A model generated the notes under the pieces. The model saw only the letters and a list, made by a program, of their open reading frames with translations, had not been told where the DNA came from and did not search any database. A stretch of DNA of 8,044 bases from Bacteroidales bacterium (GTDB taxonomy: Bacteria; Bacteroidota; Bacteroidia; Bacteroidales; JAAUTT01), in assembly GCA_025350365.1 (NCBI GenBank), contig JANXXY010000073.1:1-8044 (forward strand). Direction: 5' to 3'. Positions 1 through 6,593 of the stretch are shown here, piece by piece (within the stretch, counting starts at the first letter, position 1; each line of letters opens with the position of its first letter). Position numbers and translations under genes: made by a program.

Positions 1-852
1 TTTCATGTGGTTGTTGACAAGCCCATTACCTTTACCCTCGATGAAGCAAAAAAACTTAAAGCCAAAGTTCAGGAAACCGGGTTAACACTTGCTTTAACAC
101 ATACTTATTCCGGTTATCCTGCTGTAAAAGAAGCCAGGGAACGCGTTCGACGTGGCGATTTCGGGAAAATCCGAAAGGTTATTGTTGAATATCCACAAGG
201 ATGGCTCTCTTCTAAACTTGAAGATGCCGGTAATGCGCAGGCATCGTGGCGTACCGATCCGAAACGTTCAGGCAAAGCTGGTTGCATGGGCGACATTGGA
301 ACTCATGCACATCATCTGGCCGAATATATTTCGGGATTAAAAACTATTGAGCTTTGTGCCGAACTAAATATATTTGTTCCCGGTCGTTTGCTTGACGATG
401 ATGGCACTGCCCTTCTTCGTTTTGATAATGGTGCAAGGGGAGTATTGATAGCAACTCAAATTGCTGCAGGCGAAGAAAATGCCATTAGAATACGCATGTA
501 TGGCGATAAAGGCGGATTGGAATGGTTCCAGCACGAGCCAAACACATTATGGATTAAATGGGCTGATCGCCCAACCGAAATGGTACGGGTGGGTCAGGGA
601 TATATGAGCGACATAGCCAAACACAATTCCAGGACACCTGCAGGTCACCCAGAGGGCTATCTTGAGGCTTTTGCAAACATCTACCGTAACTTTTCGCTCA
701 CCGTGAGGGCCAAAATGAATGGACAGCTACCTAAATCCGAATGGTTAGACTTCCCAACTGCAGATGATGGTATTCGTGGCATGCAATTTATCGAAACCGT
801 CGTTGAAGCAGGCTATAATCAAGATAAAAAGTGGGTGAAGTTTGTGGAATGA
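1..852 (+). CDS. Gfo/Idh/MocA family NAD(P)-dependent oxidoreductase, 5' end missing
   Basis: This is the C-terminal 283 residues of a sugar or polyol dehydrogenase; the N-terminal Rossmann nucleotide-binding part lies left of the window. The frame is open from base 1 (F-H-V-V-V-D-K-P), so the GTG at 7 is an internal valine and not a start. The D-K-P at visible residues 6-8 matches the family's E/D-K-P motif, whose lysine is catalytic. The segment GDIGTHAHHL (visible residues 97-106) matches the second active-site motif, with an aspartate and a histidine two turns apart. A conserved HPEGYLEAF stretch (about 216-224) is near the end, and the alpha/beta C-terminal domain is complete. Members oxidise or reduce a sugar hydroxyl or keto group with NAD(P), usually in the cytoplasm. 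The TIM-barrel epimerase gene downstream on the same strand suggests a shared catabolic route. The substrate cannot be told. Family assignment is confident; the exact reaction is not. Confidence 0.93.
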   Translation, partial: FHVVVDKPITFTLDEAKKLKAKVQETGLTLALTHTYSGYPAVKEARERVRRGDFGKIRKVIVEYPQGWLSSKLEDAGNAQASWRTDPKRSGKAGCMGDIGTHAHHLAEYISGLKTIELCAELNIFVPGRLLDDDGTALLRFDNGARGVLIATQIAAGEENAIRIRMYGDKGGLEWFQHEPNTLWIKWADRPTEMVRVGQGYMSDIAKHNSRTPAGHPEGYLEAFANIYRNFSLTVRAKMNGQLPKSEWLDFPTADDGIRGMQFIETVVEAGYNQDKKWVKFVE

Positions 853-864
853 TTTTAGGTTGTA

Positions 865-880
865 GATTTACGATTTTAGA
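865..880 (+). repeat. Left arm of a perfect 16-bp inverted repeat
   Basis: GATTTACGATTTTAGA at 865-880 is the exact reverse complement of TCTAAAATCGTAAATC at 1066-1081. It starts 13 bp after the oxidoreductase stop codon. A looser copy of the same motif (GATTTTAGGTTGTAGATTT) overlaps the stop codon and runs from 851 into this arm. The paired arms bracket both hairpins of the spacer. Confidence 0.85.
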
Positions 881-909
881 TTTTGGTTCGAATAGTAGTA
901 ATTCAATTA

Positions 910-941
910 GACTCTTCCAGGTATATCGACTCTGGAAGGTC
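910..941 (+). repeat. Hairpin 1, possible terminator or repeat core
   Basis: The arm GACTCTTCCAG (910-920) pairs with CTGGAAGGTC (932-941), giving ten base pairs with one bulged T and an 11-base loop. No U-run follows directly, so it is not a standard rho-independent terminator. Its arms resemble those of hairpin 2 (ACTCT-n-CCAGG and CTGG-n-AGG), so the two look like diverged copies of one palindromic repeat. Confidence 0.65.
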
Positions 942-955
942 AAACTAAAACTAGA

Positions 956-990
956 AAACCTGGCAGAGTCCGAAGGTCCTGCCAGAGTTT
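956..990 (+). repeat. Hairpin 2, possible terminator or repeat core
   Basis: CTGGCAG (960-966) pairs with CTGCCAG (979-985). The inner part adds a few more pairs around a GAA loop (973-975 region), and outer AAAC/GTTT pairs extend the stem with one bulged A at 986. The GTTT tail followed by AATATTATT is AT-rich but is not a proper U-run. The hairpin could end or slow transcription from the oxidoreductase, but similar GC-rich palindromes also occur as dispersed repeats. Confidence 0.65.
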
Positions 991-1015
991 AATATTATTA
1001 ACTATCCGAAATTGA

Positions 1016-1092
1016 ATCGTAACTCTAAAATCGTAACTCTAAAATCATAACTCTAAAATCGTAACTCTAAAATCGTAAATCATAACTCTAAA
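1016..1092 (+). repeat. Tandem repeat, 14-bp unit ATCGTAACTCTAAA
   Basis: Full units lie at 1016-1029, 1030-1043, 1044-1057 (ATCATAACTCTAAA), 1058-1071 and 1079-1092 (ATCATAACTCTAAA). A truncated half unit ATCGTAA sits at 1072-1078. A decayed ATCTAAAAT tail leads to within 10 bp of the downstream ATG. Units differ only by G/A at the fourth base. There are no unique spacers, so this is a simple tandem repeat and not a CRISPR. Copy number may vary between strains and would change the leader of the next gene. Confidence 0.85.
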
Positions 1093-1108
1093 ATCTAAAA
1101 TTTCTCAT

Positions 1109-2104
1109 ATGTCCAGACCAGTAACTCTTTTCACAGGCCAGTGGGCCGATCTCGATATTGAAGTACTATGCCAGAAAGCCAATGAATTTGGCTATGATGG
1201 ACTTGAACTTGCCTGTTGGGGAAATCATTTTGAAATTGACAAAGCTGACAATGCCTATTGTGCGAAACGTATTGCCTTGCTAAAAAAGTATGACCTGAAA
1301 GTGTATTCTATTTCCAATCATCTGGTTGGACAATGTGTATGCGACAAAATCGACGAACGTCACAAATCGATTGTCCCTGAATATGTTTGGGGTGACGGCG
1401 ATCCGGAAGGTGTTCGTCAGCGGGCTGCAAAGGAAATGATTGCCACTGCACATGCAGCTAAACGACTTGGTGTTAAAGTAGTTAATGGCTTTACAGGAAG
1501 TTCTATCTGGCATTTATTATATTCGTTTCCCGGAGTACCGGAATCATGGATCGACAATGGATATGAAGACTTTGCAAAACGATGGATTCCAATTCTTGAT
1601 GAGTTTCAGAAAATAGGAATGAAATTTGCTCTGGAAGTGCATCCAACAGAAATCGCTTTTGATATTGTTTCGGCAGAACGAGCCTTGAAAGCATTAAATT
1701 ACCATCCTGCATTTGGGTTTAATTTCGACCCTAGTCATTTTGGTTACCAAGGCGTTGATTATGTAGAATTCATCTATCGCTTTGCCGACCGTATTTTTAA
1801 TGTTCATATGAAAGATGTTGGTTGGGCCGAAGGCTTGAAGGAGGTAGGTGTTTTTGGTGGACATATCCCTTTTGGCGATCGCCGCCGATACTGGGATTTT
1901 CGCAGTCTGGGACACGGAAATATCGATTTCGAAGAAATCATCCGGGCTTTCAACCGCATAAACTACCAGGGGCCTCTCTCAGTAGAATGGGAAGATAGTG
2001 GCATGGATCGAGAGCACGGTGCCGAAGAAGCCTGCGAATTTGTTAGAAGCGTGGACTTTAAACCATCTAACGTGGCCTTTGATTCAGCTTTCGAAAATAA
2101 GTGA
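1109..2104 (+). CDS. Xylose-isomerase-like TIM-barrel protein, sugar phosphate isomerase/epimerase family
   Basis: This complete 331-residue protein has the AP-endonuclease-2/xylose-isomerase-like TIM-barrel fold. It is a metal-dependent enzyme that isomerises, epimerises or hydrates a sugar or keto-sugar. The expected metal ligands sit at the ends of barrel strands: E176 (ALEVHP), D207 with H210 (FDPSH), H233 (NVHMKD) and E293 (SVEWED). The VVNGFTGSSIWHLLYSFP stretch (124-141) is characteristic of one widespread subgroup. No signal peptide is seen, so it should be cytoplasmic. The start is the ATG at 1109, just past the tandem repeat; there is no evident Shine-Dalgarno, as is usual in Bacteroidota. 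It follows an oxidoreductase of the Gfo/Idh/MocA family, a pairing known from inositol catabolism (IolG with IolE/IolH) and from 3-keto-glycoside breakdown. Which reaction applies here is open. Confidence 0.92.
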   Translation: MSRPVTLFTGQWADLDIEVLCQKANEFGYDGLELACWGNHFEIDKADNAYCAKRIALLKKYDLKVYSISNHLVGQCVCDKIDERHKSIVPEYVWGDGDPEGVRQRAAKEMIATAHAAKRLGVKVVNGFTGSSIWHLLYSFPGVPESWIDNGYEDFAKRWIPILDEFQKIGMKFALEVHPTEIAFDIVSAERALKALNYHPAFGFNFDPSHFGYQGVDYVEFIYRFADRIFNVHMKDVGWAEGLKEVGVFGGHIPFGDRRRYWDFRSLGHGNIDFEEIIRAFNRINYQGPLSVEWEDSGMDREHGAEEACEFVRSVDFKPSNVAFDSAFENK

Positions 2105-2228
2105 ATGATGTCGGATGTAAATAAATGCCAAAATTGATTGCTATTAAAAAGAGATAAACCCAAAATGTTTCGTTTTTACTTACGACAAAAAACTTGATAA
2201 TTACGAATTTAATTATAGATACAGACTG
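2105..2228. other. Short spacer before the broken ATPase gene, no gene found
   Basis: These 124 bp are AT-rich and hold no recognisable RNA gene or terminator. The frame of the downstream gene stays open back to about 2148 but has no ATG or other convincing start there. I saw no TAnnTTTG element of the Bacteroidota promoter type upstream of 2229. Confidence 0.4.
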
Positions 2229-3424
2229 ATGATATCATTAGAAAAATTAAAGGAACTACTTGCCAATATGGAATCAAACCTGGTAGAACGTACTATTTCT
2301 GTTAGGGAAGATAAATTAGGACCAGCAGTATGTGCTTTAGCTAATGATTTCCTCAATCATAAAACATCCGGTTCATTTTAATAGGAGTTGGCGACGATGG
2401 TAAAATTGCCGGATGTAAATGGACTGATGATGATTTACAAAAAATAGGTAATGTTAAAAGCAATGGTAATGTATTACCACAGCCATCATTAGGTGTAAAT
2501 CCTGTAATTCAATTTCCGGAAGGGGAGGTTGTGGTACTTGAAGTAAAACCTTCAATATATCCACCTGTAAGATATGACGGAAGATGTTGGATAAGGATTG
2601 GTCCCCGAAGGTCAAAAGCAAGTATTGAAGAAGAACGAATATTAATTGAAAGACGTGCTTTTTATGTAAAAACTTATGATTTAGTTCCTGCATTAGGCTC
2701 AACCCTTTCTGATATTTCTCAGGAATATTTTAAACTTAGTTATTTGCCTCGTGCTATTGATGGCGATACTTTGAATGAAAATGGCAGAAGCCTTGAGCAG
2801 CAATTGGCCTCGTTACGATTTTTTGATAACAAAGTAAACTGTCCCACAAATGCAGGAATTTTGCTATTCGGCATAAATCCTTTGTTTTATTTGCCAGGCG
2901 CTTACCTTCAATATGTAAAAATTGAAGGCGAAAATTATACTGACAGGGTAGAATTTGAAAAAGTATTTTCAGGAGCTTTAATAATTGAACTGCGAAATCT
3001 TGATGAATTTATTAAAACTATTATCATTAAAGAAAAACCTGTATGAGTAAATAACCTTAAGGAGGACATTGTTCGTGATTACCCATATTCTGCAATAAGA
3101 GAATTGGTTATGAATGCGGTTTTACACCGTAACTATGAATCTAATGCACCTATATACATTTATCAGTTTTCTAACAGGATTGAAATTGTTAATCCGGGTG
3201 GACTTTTTGGCGAGGTTACCGCAGCCAATTTCCCTGATGTGAGTGATTATAGGAATATTGCTTTGGCTGAAGCGATGAAAACATTAGGCTATGTAAACAG
3301 GTTTAATTTTGGGATCAGGCGTGCTAAGGAAGAATTACAAAAAAATGGAAATGGCGAACCTGTTTTTGATATTTCGTTGGTAACTAAATTTAAGGTTACT
3401 ATACCTATAAATAAAAAATGGTAA
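2229..3424 (+). pseudogene. Broken AlbA_2/Schlafen-like DNA-binding protein with RecG-type GHKL ATPase domain
   Basis: The gene opens at ATG 2229 (MISLEKLKELL, then the family's ES..VER motif). It breaks after 48 codons: at 2370-2381 the frame reads G-S-F-stop, while the frame one base off continues as F-I-L-I-G-V-G-D-D-G. Restoring one T near 2373 (TCCGGTTTCATT for TCCGGTTCATT) rejoins the AlbA_2 domain, which runs to about residue 135 and includes VLEVKPS, PPVRYDGR and RIGPRRSKAS. A second lesion is the TGA at 3044-3046 after KEKPV; the same frame then continues VNNLKEDIVRDYPYSAIRELVMNAV to the TAA at 3422. A CGA (Arg) to TGA change would explain it. The C-terminal part is the RecG-C-type GHKL ATPase: ELVMNAVLHRNY, RIEIVNPGGLFGE, FNFGIRRA. 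Repaired length is about 398 residues. Such proteins are thought to be ATP-dependent nucleic-acid-binding or transcriptional regulators; some occur in defence regions. There are no defence neighbours here. Everything outside the two lesions looks conserved, so decay is recent or the lesions are sequencing errors. Confidence 0.88.
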
Positions 3425-3430
3425 TCTAAT

Positions 3431-6400
3431 TTACCGTATACTTTTCGCCAATACCTCCTGAATTTTTGTACGTACATCCATCTCAGTAATTTTGCTGTTG
3501 CCGGCATCGGGATAAACCCTGTTAGAGAGAAAAACATACAACAAACCGGTTTCAGGATCAGCCCATGTGAAAGTGCCTGTGAATCCGGTATGTCCGAAAC
3601 TACCGGCAGAAACACATTGGCAAGTTGGTCCGGCTACCGAATTCATATCAGGCTTGTCAAAACCTATACCCCGACGATTATGATTTTCACAAAAAGGACA
3701 AGAGGTAAAATAATCGATGGTTTCGGGTTTAAAATATTGCTCTCCACCGTAAGTTCCTTTGTTTAGATACATTTGCATCAACTTTGCCAGGTCGTTTGCA
3801 TTGGAAAATAAACCCGCATGACCGCAAACACCGCCCATCATGGCTGCTCCTGGATCGTGCACGTACCCTTGAACCACTTGTTTTCTGAATAAAACATCGT
3901 TTTCGGTTGGAGGAATTCTATCTGGTTCAAAACGATTTAGTGGTAAATAACCCATGGTGTAGGCACCTAATTTATTGTAAAAATTAGTTTCAACGTACTC
4001 ACTCATGGGCTTGTGAGTAATCCGTTCAACAATCCAGAAAAGATAATAAAAATCCATATCGCTATATTTGTATTCTTTTGCAGAAAGTAGTTTTGATTCC
4101 TTACTGATCAAAAAAATAGAATCAGCATACGAATTTAAAATAAACAAATTGTCCGCTACCTGCAATCCATGAAGTATATCGGGCTTTGAAGTGTAATACC
4201 CGTTGCGATACCTTATATTTTTATTTGCATATAGCTTTGGTCCAAGTTTTATCGGGTTTTCAAACGAATAGGTAGTCGATAGTATTGATTCCTTGGCATT
4301 TGACGGCTCTATCGTTCGTTCATAAAAAGGAATAAACGGTTTGAGGCGTGCCTGATGAGTGAGCATATCAAGCAATATGATATCCTTTTTGTTACTTTTT
4401 TTCATCTCAGGCAAATAAACCGAAAGTTTATTTTTGAGGTTGATTTTATTTTCCTCATAAAGTTTCATCACAGAAGGGAGTGTGGCTGAAATTTTGGTGA
4501 TTGAAGCCAAATCATAAATATCCGTATTTTTTACTCGTCTAATCGTATCGTAAGTTTGATAGCCAAAAGATTTATGGTAAAACACAACCCCATTTTTTGC
4601 AGCTAAAATCTGGCATCCGGGGGTGGCTCCTTTGTGAATGGCATCGTTTACAATGGAATCAATTGATGTGAGTTGGTTTGAGTCGATGTTCAAATCCTCC
4701 GGTATGGTGTATTTTAAACGAAGATTGCCGGAGGTATTGATACCTTTTCCAAAGAGAATTGAAGGAGTGGCCGTAACAGATAATTTTCCTTTGGCGCCAA
4801 TAGCTCCAAATATCATTTGTGCTGAATAATCCAGAATAATAGGCTGATCCTCGAAAGAGATAATAATACTTTTAAAATTATTTAGATGCTTAAAATATGC
4901 CAGGGAGTATGGTGTTGCAAACAAATCAAGTATAACTGCCGTTTTTTGTGATAATGAATCGAGAAAAGCTACCGATTCGTGTGTGATTCCAAAATTTCTT
5001 GTTGGTCGGTAGTCGGTATTGAGTATACCGGCTATTACAATATTATAATGGCGTAAATTATAAAACAAGCTATCTATATATGTGCTATATGCTTGTTTAG
5101 GAAGGTAATAAGTGTCAAAACCGGCGTACAATGAAAGTGTTTCACTGAATTTGTTTGGTTTGTCAGTTCCTACCATTAAAACCGCCATACGAAGCGTATC
5201 AAGACTTTTTAAGGGAATTAAGTTATCCTGATTTTTTACTATCGTGATGGCTGATTCAACCAACCTCCTTTGAATAAGGTCAGCCGCCGGTGAATTCAGT
5301 TTTTTATTAAGTGAGGAAATATCAACAAGTTTAACTTTTTGCAAACCTACCCATTCTTTCGCTGCAAGAATTTTACGGCAGGAACTGTCAATTTGTGATT
5401 GGCGGATGGTTCTGCGGATAATAGCTGCTTTAATCGCCGACAGCGCTTTGGGGATATCTGAGGGCATAACAAGCACATCATTACCTGCCTGTATTGCTTT
5501 AACTTCCAGTTCCCCCGGTTTAAAAAAATTGCTAACCCCTTTCATGTTCAGAGCGTCAGTAAAAATCAAACCATTATAACCAAGTTTTTTCTTTAAAAGT
5601 CCGGTTACAATTTTGTACGATAACGTAGATGCTGTATTCACCGTTGAGTCGAGCATAGGAACAAAAAGGTGGGCTATCATTAGTCCGCCGAGTTTGTTAT
5701 TGATGAGCTGTTTAAATGGAAACAGCTCCAAAGTGTCGAGTCTGGTGGTATCGAATTTTATAATTGGAAAAGTAAAGTGCGAGTCGGCATTGGTATCGCC
5801 GTGTCCGGGAAAATGTTTCGCGGTGGCTATCACTCCATTAGCCTGCATACCTTGCATATAGGCTATTCCTTTACTGGCAACCAGATATTTATCCTCACCA
5901 AATGACCGATTGTTAATCACAGGATTATCGGGGTTATTATTCACATCAATAACCGGAGCAAAATTCAGGTATACACCCAGTTCTTTGAGCTGTCCGGCTA
6001 TTTCATAACCCATGTCGTAAATTAGTCGATTGTCTGAAACAGCGCCAAGCATCATTTGCCTAGGATAGCTAATGGTGCTATCGAGGCGCATACCCAGACC
6101 CCATTCACAATCCATGCCAATTAGAAGTGGTGTTTTAGTAATTGCTTGCAAATTATTTGTTAGGGTTGCCTGCCTTATTGGTCCCCCCTGAAAAAAAATC
6201 AATCCTCCCACCTGATGATTTCGAATAGTTGCGGTAAGTTTATCATCATATTGCTGGTCGCGATTGGAATAGGCTGCCACCATAAAAAGTTGTGAAATCC
6301 TTTGATCCTGAGTGAGTGAATTAAAAACAGAATCGACCCATGGCGAATGGATATTATAAAATAGGCTTGGGGTATTTGCTTTGTTCTTTTCAATATTTTC

Positions 6401-6484
6401 AGTAATATTACCGGCTTCAATTGTAGAAGATAAATGAAAAACGGCAAAAATTATATATAATAGCTTTTTTAATAATATATTCAT
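3431..6484 (-). CDS. Exported GH3 beta-N-acetylhexosaminidase (NagZ-like) fused to a serine beta-lactamase-fold domain
   Basis: This is a complete 1017-residue protein. Residues 1-24 form a signal peptide (K6-K7, hydrophobic core, likely cut after I-E-A) without a lipobox cysteine, so it is periplasmic. Residues about 48-380 are a GH3 barrel with the NagZ signature KHFPGHGDT...DSH (223-236; D234-x-H236 is the expected acid/base dyad) and the nucleophile D310 in FTDALNMKG. Residues about 400-580 resemble the alpha/beta domain that follows the barrel in Bacillus NagZ. Residues about 600-1017 are a class C beta-lactamase/PBP-like serine hydrolase with S661-I-T-K664, Y807-S-D809 and H965-T-G967 in place of KTG; conserved VQGYVHDPGA and CGHAGLFS are present. 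The GH3 half should remove GlcNAc from muropeptides or similar glycans. The second half may be a peptidase, amidase or esterase acting on the same fragments. The gene lies 109 bp downstream of a peptidoglycan glycosyltransferase gene, which fits wall turnover. True beta-lactamase activity is unlikely. Confidence 0.93.
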   Translation of the reverse strand: MNILLKKLLYIIFAVFHLSSTIEAGNITENIEKNKANTPSLFYNIHSPWVDSVFNSLTQDQRISQLFMVAAYSNRDQQYDDKLTATIRNHQVGGLIFFQGGPIRQATLTNNLQAITKTPLLIGMDCEWGLGMRLDSTISYPRQMMLGAVSDNRLIYDMGYEIAGQLKELGVYLNFAPVIDVNNNPDNPVINNRSFGEDKYLVASKGIAYMQGMQANGVIATAKHFPGHGDTNADSHFTFPIIKFDTTRLDTLELFPFKQLINNKLGGLMIAHLFVPMLDSTVNTASTLSYKIVTGLLKKKLGYNGLIFTDALNMKGVSNFFKPGELEVKAIQAGNDVLVMPSDIPKALSAIKAAIIRRTIRQSQIDSSCRKILAAKEWVGLQKVKLVDISSLNKKLNSPAADLIQRRLVESAITIVKNQDNLIPLKSLDTLRMAVLMVGTDKPNKFSETLSLYAGFDTYYLPKQAYSTYIDSLFYNLRHYNIVIAGILNTDYRPTRNFGITHESVAFLDSLSQKTAVILDLFATPYSLAYFKHLNNFKSIIISFEDQPIILDYSAQMIFGAIGAKGKLSVTATPSILFGKGINTSGNLRLKYTIPEDLNIDSNQLTSIDSIVNDAIHKGATPGCQILAAKNGVVFYHKSFGYQTYDTIRRVKNTDIYDLASITKISATLPSVMKLYEENKINLKNKLSVYLPEMKKSNKKDIILLDMLTHQARLKPFIPFYERTIEPSNAKESILSTTYSFENPIKLGPKLYANKNIRYRNGYYTSKPDILHGLQVADNLFILNSYADSIFLISKESKLLSAKEYKYSDMDFYYLFWIVERITHKPMSEYVETNFYNKLGAYTMGYLPLNRFEPDRIPPTENDVLFRKQVVQGYVHDPGAAMMGGVCGHAGLFSNANDLAKLMQMYLNKGTYGGEQYFKPETIDYFTSCPFCENHNRRGIGFDKPDMNSVAGPTCQCVSAGSFGHTGFTGTFTWADPETGLLYVFLSNRVYPDAGNSKITEMDVRTKIQEVLAKSIR

Positions 6485-6506
6485 TATAAATACTTTATAT
6501 AATAAA

Positions 6507-6530
6507 AAGTCTTACATCAATGTCTGACTT
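6507..6530 (-). promoter_or_regulatory. Hairpin in the spacer upstream of the GH3 gene, possible weak terminator or attenuator
   Basis: On the minus strand AAGTCAGACA and TGTAAGACTT are near-perfect inverted copies: five outer pairs, a 2x2 mismatch, then three inner pairs. They are followed at once by TTTATTATAT. This looks like a low-GC rho-independent terminator for the upstream glycosyltransferase gene. It ends only 22 bp before the GH3 start codon, which leaves no room for a new promoter between them. If real, it would act as an attenuator in the leader, or be inefficient. The stem is weak, so it may be chance. Confidence 0.3.
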
Positions 6531-6593
6531 AATATCTTCATAACATTTAAATCAAATTTTTATTGCTCAAAACCGAAAGACTGAACTTCATAC

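Larger units (their letters stand above)
853..1108. repeat. Repeat-filled spacer: inverted repeats, two hairpins and a tandem array
   Basis: The whole 256-bp gap between the oxidoreductase and the TIM-barrel gene is repetitive and holds no gene. From left to right it has a 16-mer GATTTACGATTTTAGA (865-880), two hairpins (910-941 and 956-990), and a tandem array of a 14-bp unit (1016-1092) with a decayed tail to about 1100. The array contains the exact reverse complement of the 16-mer at 1066-1081. The layout, terminal inverted copies around a palindromic core, resembles a small non-autonomous mobile repeat or an intergenic repeat element of Bacteroidota genomes. It probably also affects transcription between the two genes. 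No transposase or clear target-site duplication is visible. The origin is inferred; the repeats are seen directly. Confidence 0.7.

Noticed and set aside
1016..1092. Possible CRISPR array from regularly repeated units
   Set aside because: The 14-bp units abut directly with no unique spacers, and no cas gene is near; this is a plain tandem repeat.
1280..1915. Minus-strand open frames opposite the TIM-barrel gene
   Set aside because: They overlap a well-supported gene with conserved metal ligands and resemble no family; they are shadows.
2148..2228. In-frame extension upstream of the broken ATPase gene's ATG (…YDKKLDNYEFNYRYRL)
   Set aside because: The frame is open from 2148, but it contains no ATG and its translation shows no family feature; the AlbA_2 family start fits ATG 2229.
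2112..2420. 11-bp direct repeat CGGATGTAAAT at 2112-2122 and 2410-2420
   Set aside because: It is short, AT-rich and has no matching flanks; the second copy is coding sequence. It does not look like a target-site duplication and is probably chance.
3044..3046. TGA recoded as an amino acid (alternative code or selenocysteine)
   Set aside because: TGA serves as the normal stop of three other genes here (850-852, 2102-2104, 6594-6596 on minus). The same gene also carries a separate frameshift, so plain decay or error is simpler.
3044..3112. Restart of translation after the TGA, suggested by AAGGAGG at 3059-3065
   Set aside because: The nearest ATG in frame is at 3110, about 45 bases away; AAGGAGG is simply the K-E-D coding sequence, and Bacteroidota rely little on such sites. 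The fragment alone would be a partial ATPase domain.
2229..3424. Part of a defence island
   Set aside because: COG2865-type proteins can occur in defence regions, but the neighbours here are sugar and cell-wall genes and no nuclease, methylase, integrase or phage gene is present.
5613..5861. Open frame on the plus strand inside the GH3 gene
   Set aside because: It lies opposite the catalytic GH3 region, whose conserved motifs are read on the minus strand; the plus-strand translation shows no family features.
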